A stretch of 64,000 bases of DNA. It comes from Jeongeupia chitinilytica (lineage in GTDB: Bacteria > Pseudomonadota > Gammaproteobacteria > Burkholderiales > Chitinibacteraceae). Numbering within the stretch: position 1 is the first letter of the stretch; every line of letters begins with the position of its first letter. The translations under genes were made by a program, and so were the position numbers. A model generated the notes under the pieces. It was not told the DNA's origin and did not search any database. It saw only the letters and a list, made by a program, of their open reading frames with translations. The stretch is from contig NZ_BMYO01000010.1 of assembly GCF_014652315.1 (NCBI RefSeq), positions 1-64,000 of the forward strand. The letters run 5' to 3'. Below are positions 43,071 to 50,883 of the stretch, piece by piece.

Positions 43071-43675
43071 AACGCCTTACCCGTACGCTCGTCGCCACCG
43101 GCCTCGCCGCACTGATCGTCGCCGGATGCGCCAGCGCGCCGGCCAACTATTTCTACAGTCTCGGCAGTTCGGCGCTGGTCGATGCGCCGGCGATCGGCGG
43201 CGGGACCAGTGTCCCGGTAGCCATCGCCTCGGTCACCGTGCCCGAGGCGGTCGACCGCCCGCAACTGGTGGTACAGCACGCTGGCGAGCTGCGCATCCAG
43301 GAGCAGCGACGCTGGATCCAGCCGCTGCGTGGCGATCTCGCCGCCGCACTGGCCGAACAACTGGGCCGGCAGATCGGCGCCCCGGTTGCGACGCCGTCAC
43401 AGGTCGCCGGCAGCGAAGCGAAGTTCCGCCTCGCGGTCGACGTCCAGCGCTTCGATTCGGTCCTCGGCGGCAGTGCAACGATCGACGCGCTGTGGCGCAT
43501 CACCGATGCAAACGGCAAGGCCGTCAAAAATGGCCGCTTCAGTGCCAGCGAAGCCGCCAGGGACGCCGGCTACGATGCGCTCGTGGCCGCACATGGCCGC
43601 CTGGTCGCCAGGATGTCGCAACAGATCGGCGGCGAACTGAAGCCGCTGCTCGCGACGCCGGCCGTCGGCAAATAG
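43067..43675 (+). CDS. pqiC: PqiC/YmbA-type auxiliary lipoprotein
   Basis: A 202-aa outer-membrane lipoprotein with lipobox LIVAGC (Cys at 22) and the PqiC/YmbA-type (DUF330) fold: NYFYSLGS near the N-terminus and VTVPEAVDRPQLVVQH. It would dock the PqiB tunnel to the outer membrane. It overlaps pqiB by ATGA and is the last gene of the operon before a bidirectional terminator. Confidence 0.9.
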   Translation: MKRLTRTLVATGLAALIVAGCASAPANYFYSLGSSALVDAPAIGGGTSVPVAIASVTVPEAVDRPQLVVQHAGELRIQEQRRWIQPLRGDLAAALAEQLGRQIGAPVATPSQVAGSEAKFRLAVDVQRFDSVLGGSATIDALWRITDANGKAVKNGRFSASEAARDAGYDALVAAHGRLVARMSQQIGGELKPLLATPAVGK

Positions 43676-43704
43676 CCAAACCAGCGTACACCGGCCAAGA
43701 AAAA

Positions 43705-43726
43705 GGCGCCCGTCAGGGCGCCTATT
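43705..43726. terminator. Bidirectional terminator between pqiC and the DUF2237 gene
   Basis: GGCGCCC / GGGCGCC stem with a GTCA loop, flanked by AAAAA on the left and TATTT on the right, between convergent genes. Confidence 0.75.
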
Positions 43727-43742
43727 TGCCGTACGGAAACGT

Positions 43743-44117
43743 TCAGGGGCGATCGACTGCGTAGGCCACCAGCGTTTCCAGCGACACCGAATCGAGAATG
43801 GCCTCGTCGGTGGCGGCCAGCACGATCGGCGGCGCATGGCCGGCCAGCAGCGCTTCGATCCAGCGCGCGGCGCAAACGCACCAGTGGTCGCCGGGCCGCA
43901 AGCCACTGAACCCGTATTCGGGTCTGGGCGTACTCAGGTCGTTGCCCTGCTCGCGCGAAAACGACAGGAAGTCGTCGGTGACGCGGGTACAGACGGTGTG
44001 CTGTCCCGGGTCCTCGGCATGCTCGGCGCAACAGCCGTCGCGCAGGAAACCGGTCAGCGGGTCGAGGCTGCACGGCAGCAGCGCGCCACCCAGCACGTTG
44101 AATCGGCCATCAGCCAT
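43743..44117 (-). CDS. DUF2237 family protein
   Basis: A 124-aa protein with the strongly conserved DUF2237 pattern: FNVLGGALLPCSLDPLTGF, RDGCC, TDDFLSFSREQGNDLSTP, and PGDHWCVCAARW. The many Cys residues suggest metal or redox chemistry, but no function is established. The ATG overlaps the end of the PhnP-like gene by 8 bp, so it is the last gene of that operon. Confidence 0.9.
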   Translation of the reverse strand: MADGRFNVLGGALLPCSLDPLTGFLRDGCCAEHAEDPGQHTVCTRVTDDFLSFSREQGNDLSTPRPEYGFSGLRPGDHWCVCAARWIEALLAGHAPPIVLAATDEAILDSVSLETLVAYAVDRP

Positions 44118-44901
44118 TGCCCGCCCCTTCGCTGACCAGAGTCATCCCATCGTAGCCAACGACGACGCCAGCCGGCAGTCGGGCCGACAGAGCGTGGTAT
44201 TCGAGCTCGTGCGTCATATGGATCAGTACGGTCTGTGTCGCACCGATCCGCGCTGCCGCGGCCAGCGCCTGTTCGACGCTGAAATGCGTCGGATGCGGGA
44301 CATTGCGCAGGCAATCGAGCATCAGCACGTCCAGCCCTTCGAGCAGCGGCAGACTGTCTGCCGGAATCTCCGACACGTCGGTGAGATAGGCGACGTTGCC
44401 GACGCGGAAACCGAGGATGGGCCACTTGCCGTGCATTAGCGGAACGGGCGTGACGGTGACGCCGTGCACGTCGAACGGCGCGTGTTCGACCTCGTGCAGT
44501 TGCAGCACCGGCTTGTCCCAGTATTCGTTCGGCGCGAACAGCGTGTAGGGAAAGCGTTCGCGGATGTGCGTCAGCATCAGCCGGTTGCCGTACACCGGCA
44601 GCGGCGCTTTCTGCAGCCAGCACCAGGCGCGCAGGTCGTCGATACCGTTCAGGTGGTCGGCATGCGGATGGGTATACAGCACCGCATCGAGCCGCAGCAG
44701 GTTTTCGCGCAGCGCCTGCGAGCGCAGGTCCGGGCCGGTATCGATCAGCATCGTTTGCCCGCCGGCACGGATCACGGCCGAAGCACGGGTGCGCCGGTTG
44801 CGCGGGTCGGTCGACGTGCAGGTCGGGCAGGTGCAGCCGAGCGCCGGCGAGCCGCCGCTGGAGCCGACACCGAGTAGCGTAACCTCGACCCCCCCGCTCA
44901 T
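44110..44901 (-). CDS. PhnP-like MBL-fold phosphodiesterase
   Basis: A 263-aa metallo-beta-lactamase-fold hydrolase. The di-metal motif THPHADH is at 77-83. The GCTCPTC segment (22-28) is the structural zinc site typical of PhnP-type phosphodiesterases. PhnP cleaves cyclic ribose phosphates in phosphonate catabolism, but no phn genes are here, so a general phosphodiesterase role is more likely. ATGA overlap with the tatD gene couples translation. Confidence 0.85.
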   Translation of the reverse strand: MSGGVEVTLLGVGSSGGSPALGCTCPTCTSTDPRNRRTRASAVIRAGGQTMLIDTGPDLRSQALRENLLRLDAVLYTHPHADHLNGIDDLRAWCWLQKAPLPVYGNRLMLTHIRERFPYTLFAPNEYWDKPVLQLHEVEHAPFDVHGVTVTPVPLMHGKWPILGFRVGNVAYLTDVSEIPADSLPLLEGLDVLMLDCLRNVPHPTHFSVEQALAAAARIGATQTVLIHMTHELEYHALSARLPAGVVVGYDGMTLVSEGAGNG

Positions 44902-45674
44902 GCTGCGGCCTGCGCCCTGGCAAACAGCTTGAAGAAATTCGCCGTCGTCGCCTCGGCGACTTCGGCTACCGGAATGCCGCGCAGGTCGGCGATATGTTCG
45001 CCGACGTGGCGCACCCACGCGGGCTGGTTGGTCTTGCCACGGAACGGCATCGGCGCCAGATACGGCGAATCGGTTTCGATCAGCATCCGTTCCAGCGGTA
45101 CCAGTTTGGCGACTTCCTTCAGCTCCTCGGCCTTCTTGAAAGTGACGATACCGGAGAACGAGATGTAGAAGCCCAGTGCCATCGCCGCCTGCGCCACCTG
45201 CCAGCTCTCGGTGAAGCAGTGCATCACGCCGCCGACCGCGTCGGCCCCTTCTTCCTTGAGAATGCGGATCGTGTCGTCGGACGCCGAACGGGTATGAATG
45301 ATCAGCGGCAGCCCGGTCTGCTTTGCAGCGCGGATATGCACGCGGAAGCGTTCGCGTTGCCATTCCAGATCGCCTTCGAGCCGGTAGTAGTCGAGCCCGG
45401 TTTCACCGATCGCGATCACCTTCGGGTGACGGGCCAGCTCGACCAGCCCCTCGACGGTCGGCTCGTCGACATCCTCGTAATCCGGATGCACGCCGACCGA
45501 GGCGAACAGGTTCGGCGCCGATTCGGCCATGGCGATCACGCTCGGCCACTCGGGCAGGTTCACCGACACGCACAGTGCATGGCTGACGCGGTTTTCCGTC
45601 ATTGCGGCGAGCAGTTCCTCGCGGCGTTCGGCCAGTTCGGGAAAATTGATGTGGCAGTGCGAATCGACAAACAT
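44898..45674 (-). CDS. tatD: TatD-family metal-dependent DNase/hydrolase
   Basis: A 258-aa TIM-barrel hydrolase. Metal ligands include His6/His8 in FVDSHCHINF, Glu in IGETGLDYY, His in LIIHTRSA and HCFTES, and Asp in IETDSPYLAP. The family includes the 3'-5' exonuclease TatD/YcfH. The position next to pilZ-holB-tmk is the usual betaproteobacterial arrangement. Its start is the MFVDSHCH methionine; the stop overlaps the PhnP-like start by ATGA. Confidence 0.93.
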   Translation of the reverse strand: MFVDSHCHINFPELAERREELLAAMTENRVSHALCVSVNLPEWPSVIAMAESAPNLFASVGVHPDYEDVDEPTVEGLVELARHPKVIAIGETGLDYYRLEGDLEWQRERFRVHIRAAKQTGLPLIIHTRSASDDTIRILKEEGADAVGGVMHCFTESWQVAQAAMALGFYISFSGIVTFKKAEELKEVAKLVPLERMLIETDSPYLAPMPFRGKTNQPAWVRHVGEHIADLRGIPVAEVAEATTANFFKLFARAQAAA

Positions 45675-45745
45675 GGCTATCTCTTGAAACGGCACAGGGC
45701 TGCAATGCAGCCCTGAGTGTAAATCACTTGCGATGCGGATCGCGT

Positions 45746-46114
45746 CTACATCGTGTGCGTGGTCCGGGCGCTCTGCAGGTAACCGCCGAGCAGCCCTTCG
45801 ATCTTGGCCTTGGCCTGCGCGCCGGCTTCGTTGCCGGAAAAACGCACGCCGATGCCCTGCTGATGGTTGTTGTGCGCGCCGGCGGGCGTCAACCAGACCA
45901 CGTGGCCGGACACGGCAATCTTGGCCGGGTCGTCGAGCAGGGACAACAGCATGAAGACTTCGTCGCCAAGACGGTACGGTTTGCCGGTCGGAATGAAGAT
46001 GCCGCCGCCTTTGACGAAGGGCATGTAGGACGCATACAGCGCGGCCTTTTCCTTGATGTTCAGCGACAGCACCCCGGGACGCGAGGGGGCCTGCTGGCGG
46101 AAGTCTTCGCTCAT
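45746..46114 (-). CDS. pilZ: PilZ-domain protein of type IV pilus assembly
   Basis: A 122-aa PilZ protein. The fold is shown by GVLSLNIKEKAALYASYMPF, GGGIFIPT and KIAVSGHVVWLTPAG. Like PilZ itself it lacks the RxxxR and D/NxSxxG c-di-GMP motifs, so it is probably not a nucleotide receptor but a partner of PilB/FimX in pilus biogenesis. The start overlaps the holB stop by ATGA. Confidence 0.92.
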   Translation of the reverse strand: MSEDFRQQAPSRPGVLSLNIKEKAALYASYMPFVKGGGIFIPTGKPYRLGDEVFMLLSLLDDPAKIAVSGHVVWLTPAGAHNNHQQGIGVRFSGNEAGAQAKAKIEGLLGGYLQSARTTHTM

Positions 46115-47142
46115 TGTCGCTCTCCCTTGAGCGCGGCGCCCTTCAGGGCCGCCAGGTAATCGTAAAGCAGCGCCTCGATGTTCAGGCGTGCGTTCAGCGG
46201 ATGGCTTGCCAGTCTGCGCGCGTCGATCAGGCGCTCGGCATAGCGCGGCAGTTGCGCGGCACGCGGCGCCAGTCGGGCCAGCGCCTCGCTGCGATCCGGA
46301 TAATAACGGACTTTGCCGGCCATCGAGAATGCGACGAGGTCGTGTACCCATTTCTGCAACCAGTCGACGATCAGCGTCATTTCGACCTTGGCACGATCGT
46401 ACTCGGCGGCCAGGCCGATCACGTCGAGCCCGCCGGGATTGGCCAGTGCGTCGAGCAGCTTCGTGCGCCACGGCAGCCATTCGGCCGATGCATCGTCCAG
46501 CGCCGCCAGCGGCGCCCCGCCGCTGTGGGCCAGATGCAGTTGCGGATTCACGACGCCCTGTTCGCCCAGCCAGCGTGCCGCGAGCTCCGGTGCCGGGGTC
46601 GGCAGCGGAAAGATCCGGCAGCGGCTGCGGATCGTCGGCAGCAGCCTGCGCCACTGGTGCGAGACCAGAATGAAGCGTGCGCCGGCCGGCGGTTCCTCGA
46701 GCGTTTTCAGGAAGGCGTTGGCCGCAGCGGTATTCATCGCCTCGGCCGGGTAGACCAGCGTGATCCGACTGCCGCCGCGGTGCGCGGTCAGGTTGACGAA
46801 GTCGCCCAACTCACGGATGTCGTCGACGGTGATCAGCGCCGATTTTTTCTTTGCCGGTTTGGCATCCTCGGCCGGCTCGTCGTCGGCATCCTGCGGCGCC
46901 AGCACGCGGAAATCCGGGTGGTTGCCGGCAGCGAACCAGCGGCAGCCATCGCAAACGCCGCACGGCGCGGCACTACGGTCGGCCGACTCGCACAACAGCG
47001 ACGCCGCCAGCCGCTCGGCAAAGCGCCGCTTGCCGATGCCGGCTGCACCGGTCAGCAGCAGCGCGTGCGGCAACCGGGCGAGATTCGCCGTCAGCGCCCG
47101 CCACGGTTCGGACTGCCACGGGTACAGGCTGTAGTCGCTCAT
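46111..47142 (-). CDS. holB: DNA polymerase III delta' subunit
   Basis: A 343-aa clamp-loader subunit. A degenerate Walker A TGAAGIGKRR (31-40) is followed by the zinc module C51-x9-C61-x2-C64-x2-C67. LKTLEEPPAGARFILVS carries the sensor region. A Lys/Pro/Asp-rich insert (about 80-98) lies between the zinc module and the next strand. It overlaps tmk upstream and pilZ downstream by ATGA junctions, the usual tmk-holB-pilZ-tatD operon. Confidence 0.93.
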   Translation of the reverse strand: MSDYSLYPWQSEPWRALTANLARLPHALLLTGAAGIGKRRFAERLAASLLCESADRSAAPCGVCDGCRWFAAGNHPDFRVLAPQDADDEPAEDAKPAKKKSALITVDDIRELGDFVNLTAHRGGSRITLVYPAEAMNTAAANAFLKTLEEPPAGARFILVSHQWRRLLPTIRSRCRIFPLPTPAPELAARWLGEQGVVNPQLHLAHSGGAPLAALDDASAEWLPWRTKLLDALANPGGLDVIGLAAEYDRAKVEMTLIVDWLQKWVHDLVAFSMAGKVRYYPDRSEALARLAPRAAQLPRYAERLIDARRLASHPLNARLNIEALLYDYLAALKGAALKGERQ

Positions 47143-47801
47143 GCTTCGCCCCGCAGCCAGCGCGGCACGTCGATGGCCAGATCGGCCTGGATCGCCTCGA
47201 TGCTGCGCGTGGCGTCGATCACCTTGACGCGCTGCGGATCGGCTTCGGCCCGCTGCAGATAGGCGGCGCGGACACGGGCATGAAAATCGGCGGCTTCCTG
47301 CTCGAAGCGGTCGAGCGCTTCGCGCCCGGCCATGCGTGCCAAGCCGACGTCCGGCGGCACATCGAACACCAGCGTCAGGTGCGGCTGCAACAGCGTTTCG
47401 CCGCGTTGTTGCACCCAATGCTCCAGCGCGGCGAACTTGGCCGGATCGAGCCCGCGTCCGCCGACCTGGAACGCCCAGGTCGCATCGGTAAAGCGGTCGC
47501 TGACGACCCACTCGCCACGGGCCAGCGCCGGCTCGATCACCGTCGACAGATGCTCCCGCCGCGCGGCGAACATCAGCAGCGCTTCGGTTTCCAGATCCAT
47601 CGGCTCGGACAGCAACAAGGCGCGCAGCTTCTCGCCCAACGGCGTACCGCCGGGCTCGCGCGTCAGCACCGGCGCAATGCCGCGGCCGTTCAGCCAGTCG
47701 GCCAGCCACGCCAGTTGCGTGCTCTTGCCGGCGCCATCAACGCCCTCGACGCTGATGAAACGCGCCGGCAGCAGGCTCAGTTCGGAAAGGTGTTCGGACA
47801 T
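47139..47801 (-). CDS. tmk: Thymidylate kinase
   Basis: A 220-aa kinase converting dTMP to dTDP. P-loop EGVDGAGKST (19-28), the DR(Y/F) motif SDRFTDATWAFQ, and the lid region after GREALDRFEQE fit TMK. The start MSEHLSEL at 47801 is chosen because the upstream extension is not conserved-looking. It is the first gene of the tmk-holB-pilZ-tatD operon; mltG, its frequent upstream neighbour, is absent. The next 200 bp upstream contain no gene. Confidence 0.95.
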   Translation of the reverse strand: MSEHLSELSLLPARFISVEGVDGAGKSTQLAWLADWLNGRGIAPVLTREPGGTPLGEKLRALLLSEPMDLETEALLMFAARREHLSTVIEPALARGEWVVSDRFTDATWAFQVGGRGLDPAKFAALEHWVQQRGETLLQPHLTLVFDVPPDVGLARMAGREALDRFEQEAADFHARVRAAYLQRAEADPQRVKVIDATRSIEAIQADLAIDVPRWLRGEA

Positions 47802-48002
47802 GCGGCCGATTGTCTCACACCGTCGGAGCCCGCTCATAGCCGCATGCTCGCCAGGCGCCTCGTCCGACCGGGCCACGAAGACCTTGCCGGATTGCCAAGG
47901 AAATCCGGCGCAGCAGTACCGGCAAGAGGCCCTTTGGGGTCCGAAGCGCAGACAGTACAAACGTGTACGGCAAGCGGGTGCAACGCAGCCAGCGGGGTTT
48001 GA

Positions 48003-48545
48003 TCAGCAGTCCGCCGGCTGGTCGCGGTACTTCTTCATCAGCCTGACATAGTGCGCAGCCGAATAGTTGAAGTGCGCCAGTTCGTCCTCGGTCAGTGGCC
48101 GGACCTGCTTCACCGGTCGGCCCAGATACAAGTAGCCCGATTCGAGCACCTTGCCCTGCGGCACCAGCGAGCCGGCACCGATCATCACCCGGTCCTGCAC
48201 CACGACGCGATCGAGGATGATCGTACCCATGCCGACCAGCACCTCGTTGCCGATGGTGCAGCCGTGCAGGATCACCGCATGGCCGATCGTGACGCGGTCG
48301 CCGATGATCAACGGTGCCCCTTCCGGATCGTCCGGACGCTTGTGCGTCACGTGCAGCACGCTGCAGTCCTGCACGTTCGAATCGTTGCCGATGTGGATGT
48401 GGTTGACGTCGCCGCGCAGCACCGCGCCGGGCCAGACCGACGCATCGCGGCCCAGTTTAACGTCGCCGATCACCTGTCCGCTGGCATGCACCCATGCGCC
48501 GTCGTCCAGTTGCGGCGTGATCCCGTCGAATTGTTCGATTGCCAT
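48003..48545 (-). CDS. Gamma-class carbonic anhydrase family protein (YrdA-like)
   Basis: A 180-aa left-handed beta-helix protein with repeating hexapeptides. Zinc ligands are the His residues in RGDVNHIHIG and GHAVILHG, and VQDCSVLHVTH is a family block. Gamma carbonic anhydrases of the YrdA/Cam type work as trimers; many YrdA homologues show weak activity. The start MAIEQFDG is preferred over one 17 codons upstream. It is divergent from prlC with a 94-bp gap. Confidence 0.9.
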   Translation of the reverse strand: MAIEQFDGITPQLDDGAWVHASGQVIGDVKLGRDASVWPGAVLRGDVNHIHIGNDSNVQDCSVLHVTHKRPDDPEGAPLIIGDRVTIGHAVILHGCTIGNEVLVGMGTIILDRVVVQDRVMIGAGSLVPQGKVLESGYLYLGRPVKQVRPLTEDELAHFNYSAAHYVRLMKKYRDQPADC

Positions 48546-48639
48546 GACTATCCTTGAAATCGTGTCGTGGTTTGACCTTGAAAAGCATGCGCGCAAGGCG
48601 CATCTACGCTGTTACGACGATTCTACCCGAGACCTCACG

Positions 48640-50700
48640 ATGACCCAGACCAACCCGCTGCTCGACCTGACCGGCCTGCCCCAGTACGACGCCATCCGCC
48701 CCGAACATGTCAATCCGGCGCTGGACGTCCTGCTCGAAGCGGCGCGGCAGGCGGTCGCTCAGGCCGAAACCGTCGAATCGCCAACGTGGGATTCGTTCGT
48801 CGCACCGTCGGAAGATGCGATGGAGCAGCTGGGCCGCGCCTGGGGCGCGGTCGCGCATCTGGAGTCGGTGGTCAATACGCCGGAATTGCGCGAGGTCTAC
48901 AACGCCAACATCCCGCGCATCTCCAATTTCTATACCGAGCTGGGCCAGAACGAGCACCTCTACGCACGCTGGAAGCTGCTGGCCGCCAGCCCGGAGTTTG
49001 CAAACTACGACGAAACCCGCCGCACCATCGTCGAACACGCGATCCGCGACTTCAAGCTGTCGGGTGCCGAACTGCCCGATGATCAGAAAGAGCGCTTCAT
49101 GCAGATCGAGGAGCGTTCGTCCGAATTGACGACGAAGTTCGCCCAGAACGTCCTCGACGCGACCGACGCCTTCGCACTGTATGTCGACAACGAAGCTGAA
49201 CTCGCCGGACTGCCCGACGACTGGAAGGCCGCCGCACGCGCCGGTGCCGAAGCCGACGGCAAGGCCGGCTGGAAGGCCACGCTGAAAATGCCGAGCTACC
49301 TGCCGGTGATGCAGTTCGCCGAAAACCGCCAGTTGCGCGAGACGCTGTACCACGCCTACGTGACCCGCGCATCCGAGTTCGGTCCGGCCGAGCGCGACAA
49401 CACGCCGCTGATCAAGGAAATCCACGCACTGCGTCAGGAAGGCGCGCAGATGCTCGGCTTTGCCAGTTTCAGTGAGGAATCGCTGGCGACCAAGATGGCC
49501 GAAACGCCGGCACAGGTGCTTGGCTTCCTGCGCGACCTTGCCGCACGTGCCAAGCCGCACATGCAGGCCGACCGTGCCGAAATGGAAGCGTGGGCCAAGA
49601 CCAGGCTGGGTTACGACACGCTGGAAGCGTGGGATGCCGGTTTCGTGTCGGAACGCATCCGCGAGGAAAAGTACGCGTTCAGCGAACAGGAAGTGAAACA
49701 GTACTTCACCGAACCGACGGTCCTCGACGGGCTGTTCCGTCTGGTCGAGCAGTTGTACGGCCTGCAGTTCGTCCCGGGCACGGCGCCGGTCTGGCATCCG
49801 GACGTACGTTTCTATGATCTGAAGAACAGGGACGGCTCGCTCGTCGGCGGGCTCTACCTCGACCTGTACGCCCGTGAAGGCAAGCAGGGCGGCGCATGGA
49901 TGAACGATGTACGCGGCCGGCGCAAACTGGCCGACGGCTCGGTCCAGACGCCGGTAGCGCTGATCGTCTGCAACTTCGCCAAGGGTGTCGAGGGCAAGCC
50001 GGCGCTGCTGCCGCACGACGACGTCATCACCCTGTTCCACGAAACCGGCCATGCGCTGCATCACCTGCTGACCGAAGTCAACGAGCTGTCGGTCTCGGGC
50101 ATTTCCGGCGTCGAATGGGATGCGGTCGAGCTGCCGAGCCAGTTCATGGAGAACTTCGCCTGGGAATGGCAGGTGCTGCCGCAACTGACCCGGCACATCG
50201 ACAGCGGCGCCTCGCTGCCGAAGGCGCTGTACGACAAGATGCTGGCCGCCAAGAACTTCCAGTCGGGCTCGGGCATGCAGCGCCAGCTGTATTTCTCGAT
50301 CTTCGACATGGCCTTGCACGGCAACACCGGCGAAGTCGACCCGCAAACCGAGGCGCTGCAGATCCAGCAGGAACTCGGCATGCCGACACCGCCGGACTAC
50401 AACCGTTTCCCGCAAAGCTTCAGCCATATCTTTGCTGGCGGTTACGCGGCCGGTTACTACAGCTACAAGTGGGCCGAAGTGCTCAGTGCCGATGCCTACG
50501 CGGCATTCGAGGAAGCCGCAAAAACCAGCGGCAACGTCGTCGATGCCACCGTCGGCGCCCGCTTCCGACACGAAGTCCTCGCCCGCGGCGGCAGCCGCCC
50601 GGCGCTGGAAAGTTTCACCGCCTTCCGCGGCCGCAAGCCGGAAATCGATGCGTTGCTTCGGCACAACGGTCTGGCGGAGCAACACCGGCAAAACACCTGA
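48640..50700 (+). CDS. prlC: Oligopeptidase A (M3 metallopeptidase)
   Basis: A 686-aa cytosolic zinc peptidase that degrades peptides, including cleaved signal peptides. The M3 motif HETGH is at 467-471, with the third ligand Glu in GVEWDAVELPSQ. Length matches E. coli PrlC (680). The start is set at MTQTNPLLDLTGLP, the family N-terminus. It ends at a strong terminator. Confidence 0.96.
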   Translation: MTQTNPLLDLTGLPQYDAIRPEHVNPALDVLLEAARQAVAQAETVESPTWDSFVAPSEDAMEQLGRAWGAVAHLESVVNTPELREVYNANIPRISNFYTELGQNEHLYARWKLLAASPEFANYDETRRTIVEHAIRDFKLSGAELPDDQKERFMQIEERSSELTTKFAQNVLDATDAFALYVDNEAELAGLPDDWKAAARAGAEADGKAGWKATLKMPSYLPVMQFAENRQLRETLYHAYVTRASEFGPAERDNTPLIKEIHALRQEGAQMLGFASFSEESLATKMAETPAQVLGFLRDLAARAKPHMQADRAEMEAWAKTRLGYDTLEAWDAGFVSERIREEKYAFSEQEVKQYFTEPTVLDGLFRLVEQLYGLQFVPGTAPVWHPDVRFYDLKNRDGSLVGGLYLDLYAREGKQGGAWMNDVRGRRKLADGSVQTPVALIVCNFAKGVEGKPALLPHDDVITLFHETGHALHHLLTEVNELSVSGISGVEWDAVELPSQFMENFAWEWQVLPQLTRHIDSGASLPKALYDKMLAAKNFQSGSGMQRQLYFSIFDMALHGNTGEVDPQTEALQIQQELGMPTPPDYNRFPQSFSHIFAGGYAAGYYSYKWAEVLSADAYAAFEEAAKTSGNVVDATVGARFRHEVLARGGSRPALESFTAFRGRKPEIDALLRHNGLAEQHRQNT

Positions 50701-50725
50701 AGCAGCATTTTTCGGAAAAGCAAGA

Positions 50726-50751
50726 ACGGGCGCCAGATGCGCCCGTTTTTC
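50726..50751 (+). terminator. prlC terminator
   Basis: ACGGGCGC / GCGCCCGT perfect 8-bp stem, 5-nt loop, followed by TTTTT, 25 bp after prlC. Confidence 0.88.
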
Positions 50752-50763
50752 ATGAAATTCTTA

Positions 50764-50808
50764 CAAACAAACCTTGAACAACCTAGAAGGTCATTCAAGG
50801 TTTGTTTG
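50764..50808. promoter_or_regulatory. 45-nt near-perfect palindrome upstream of the M30 gene
   Basis: Outer arms of 15 bp are perfectly complementary (50,764-50,778 with 50,794-50,808, sequence CAAACAAACCTTGAA). A centred inner dyad ACCT-AGA-AGGT lies inside, so only CA/CA pairs and the centre break symmetry. It follows the prlC terminator by about 13 bp, has no T-run after it, and lies 76 bp before the peptidase start. It may be a regulator site, an mRNA-leader hairpin or the end of a small repeat element. Confidence 0.6.
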
Positions 50809-50883
50809 AAAAATGGCGAAAATCCTCGCTATGATCGATCCCCAATTCAATTGCAACGACGATCCTCTCGAATTTCTTACAAA

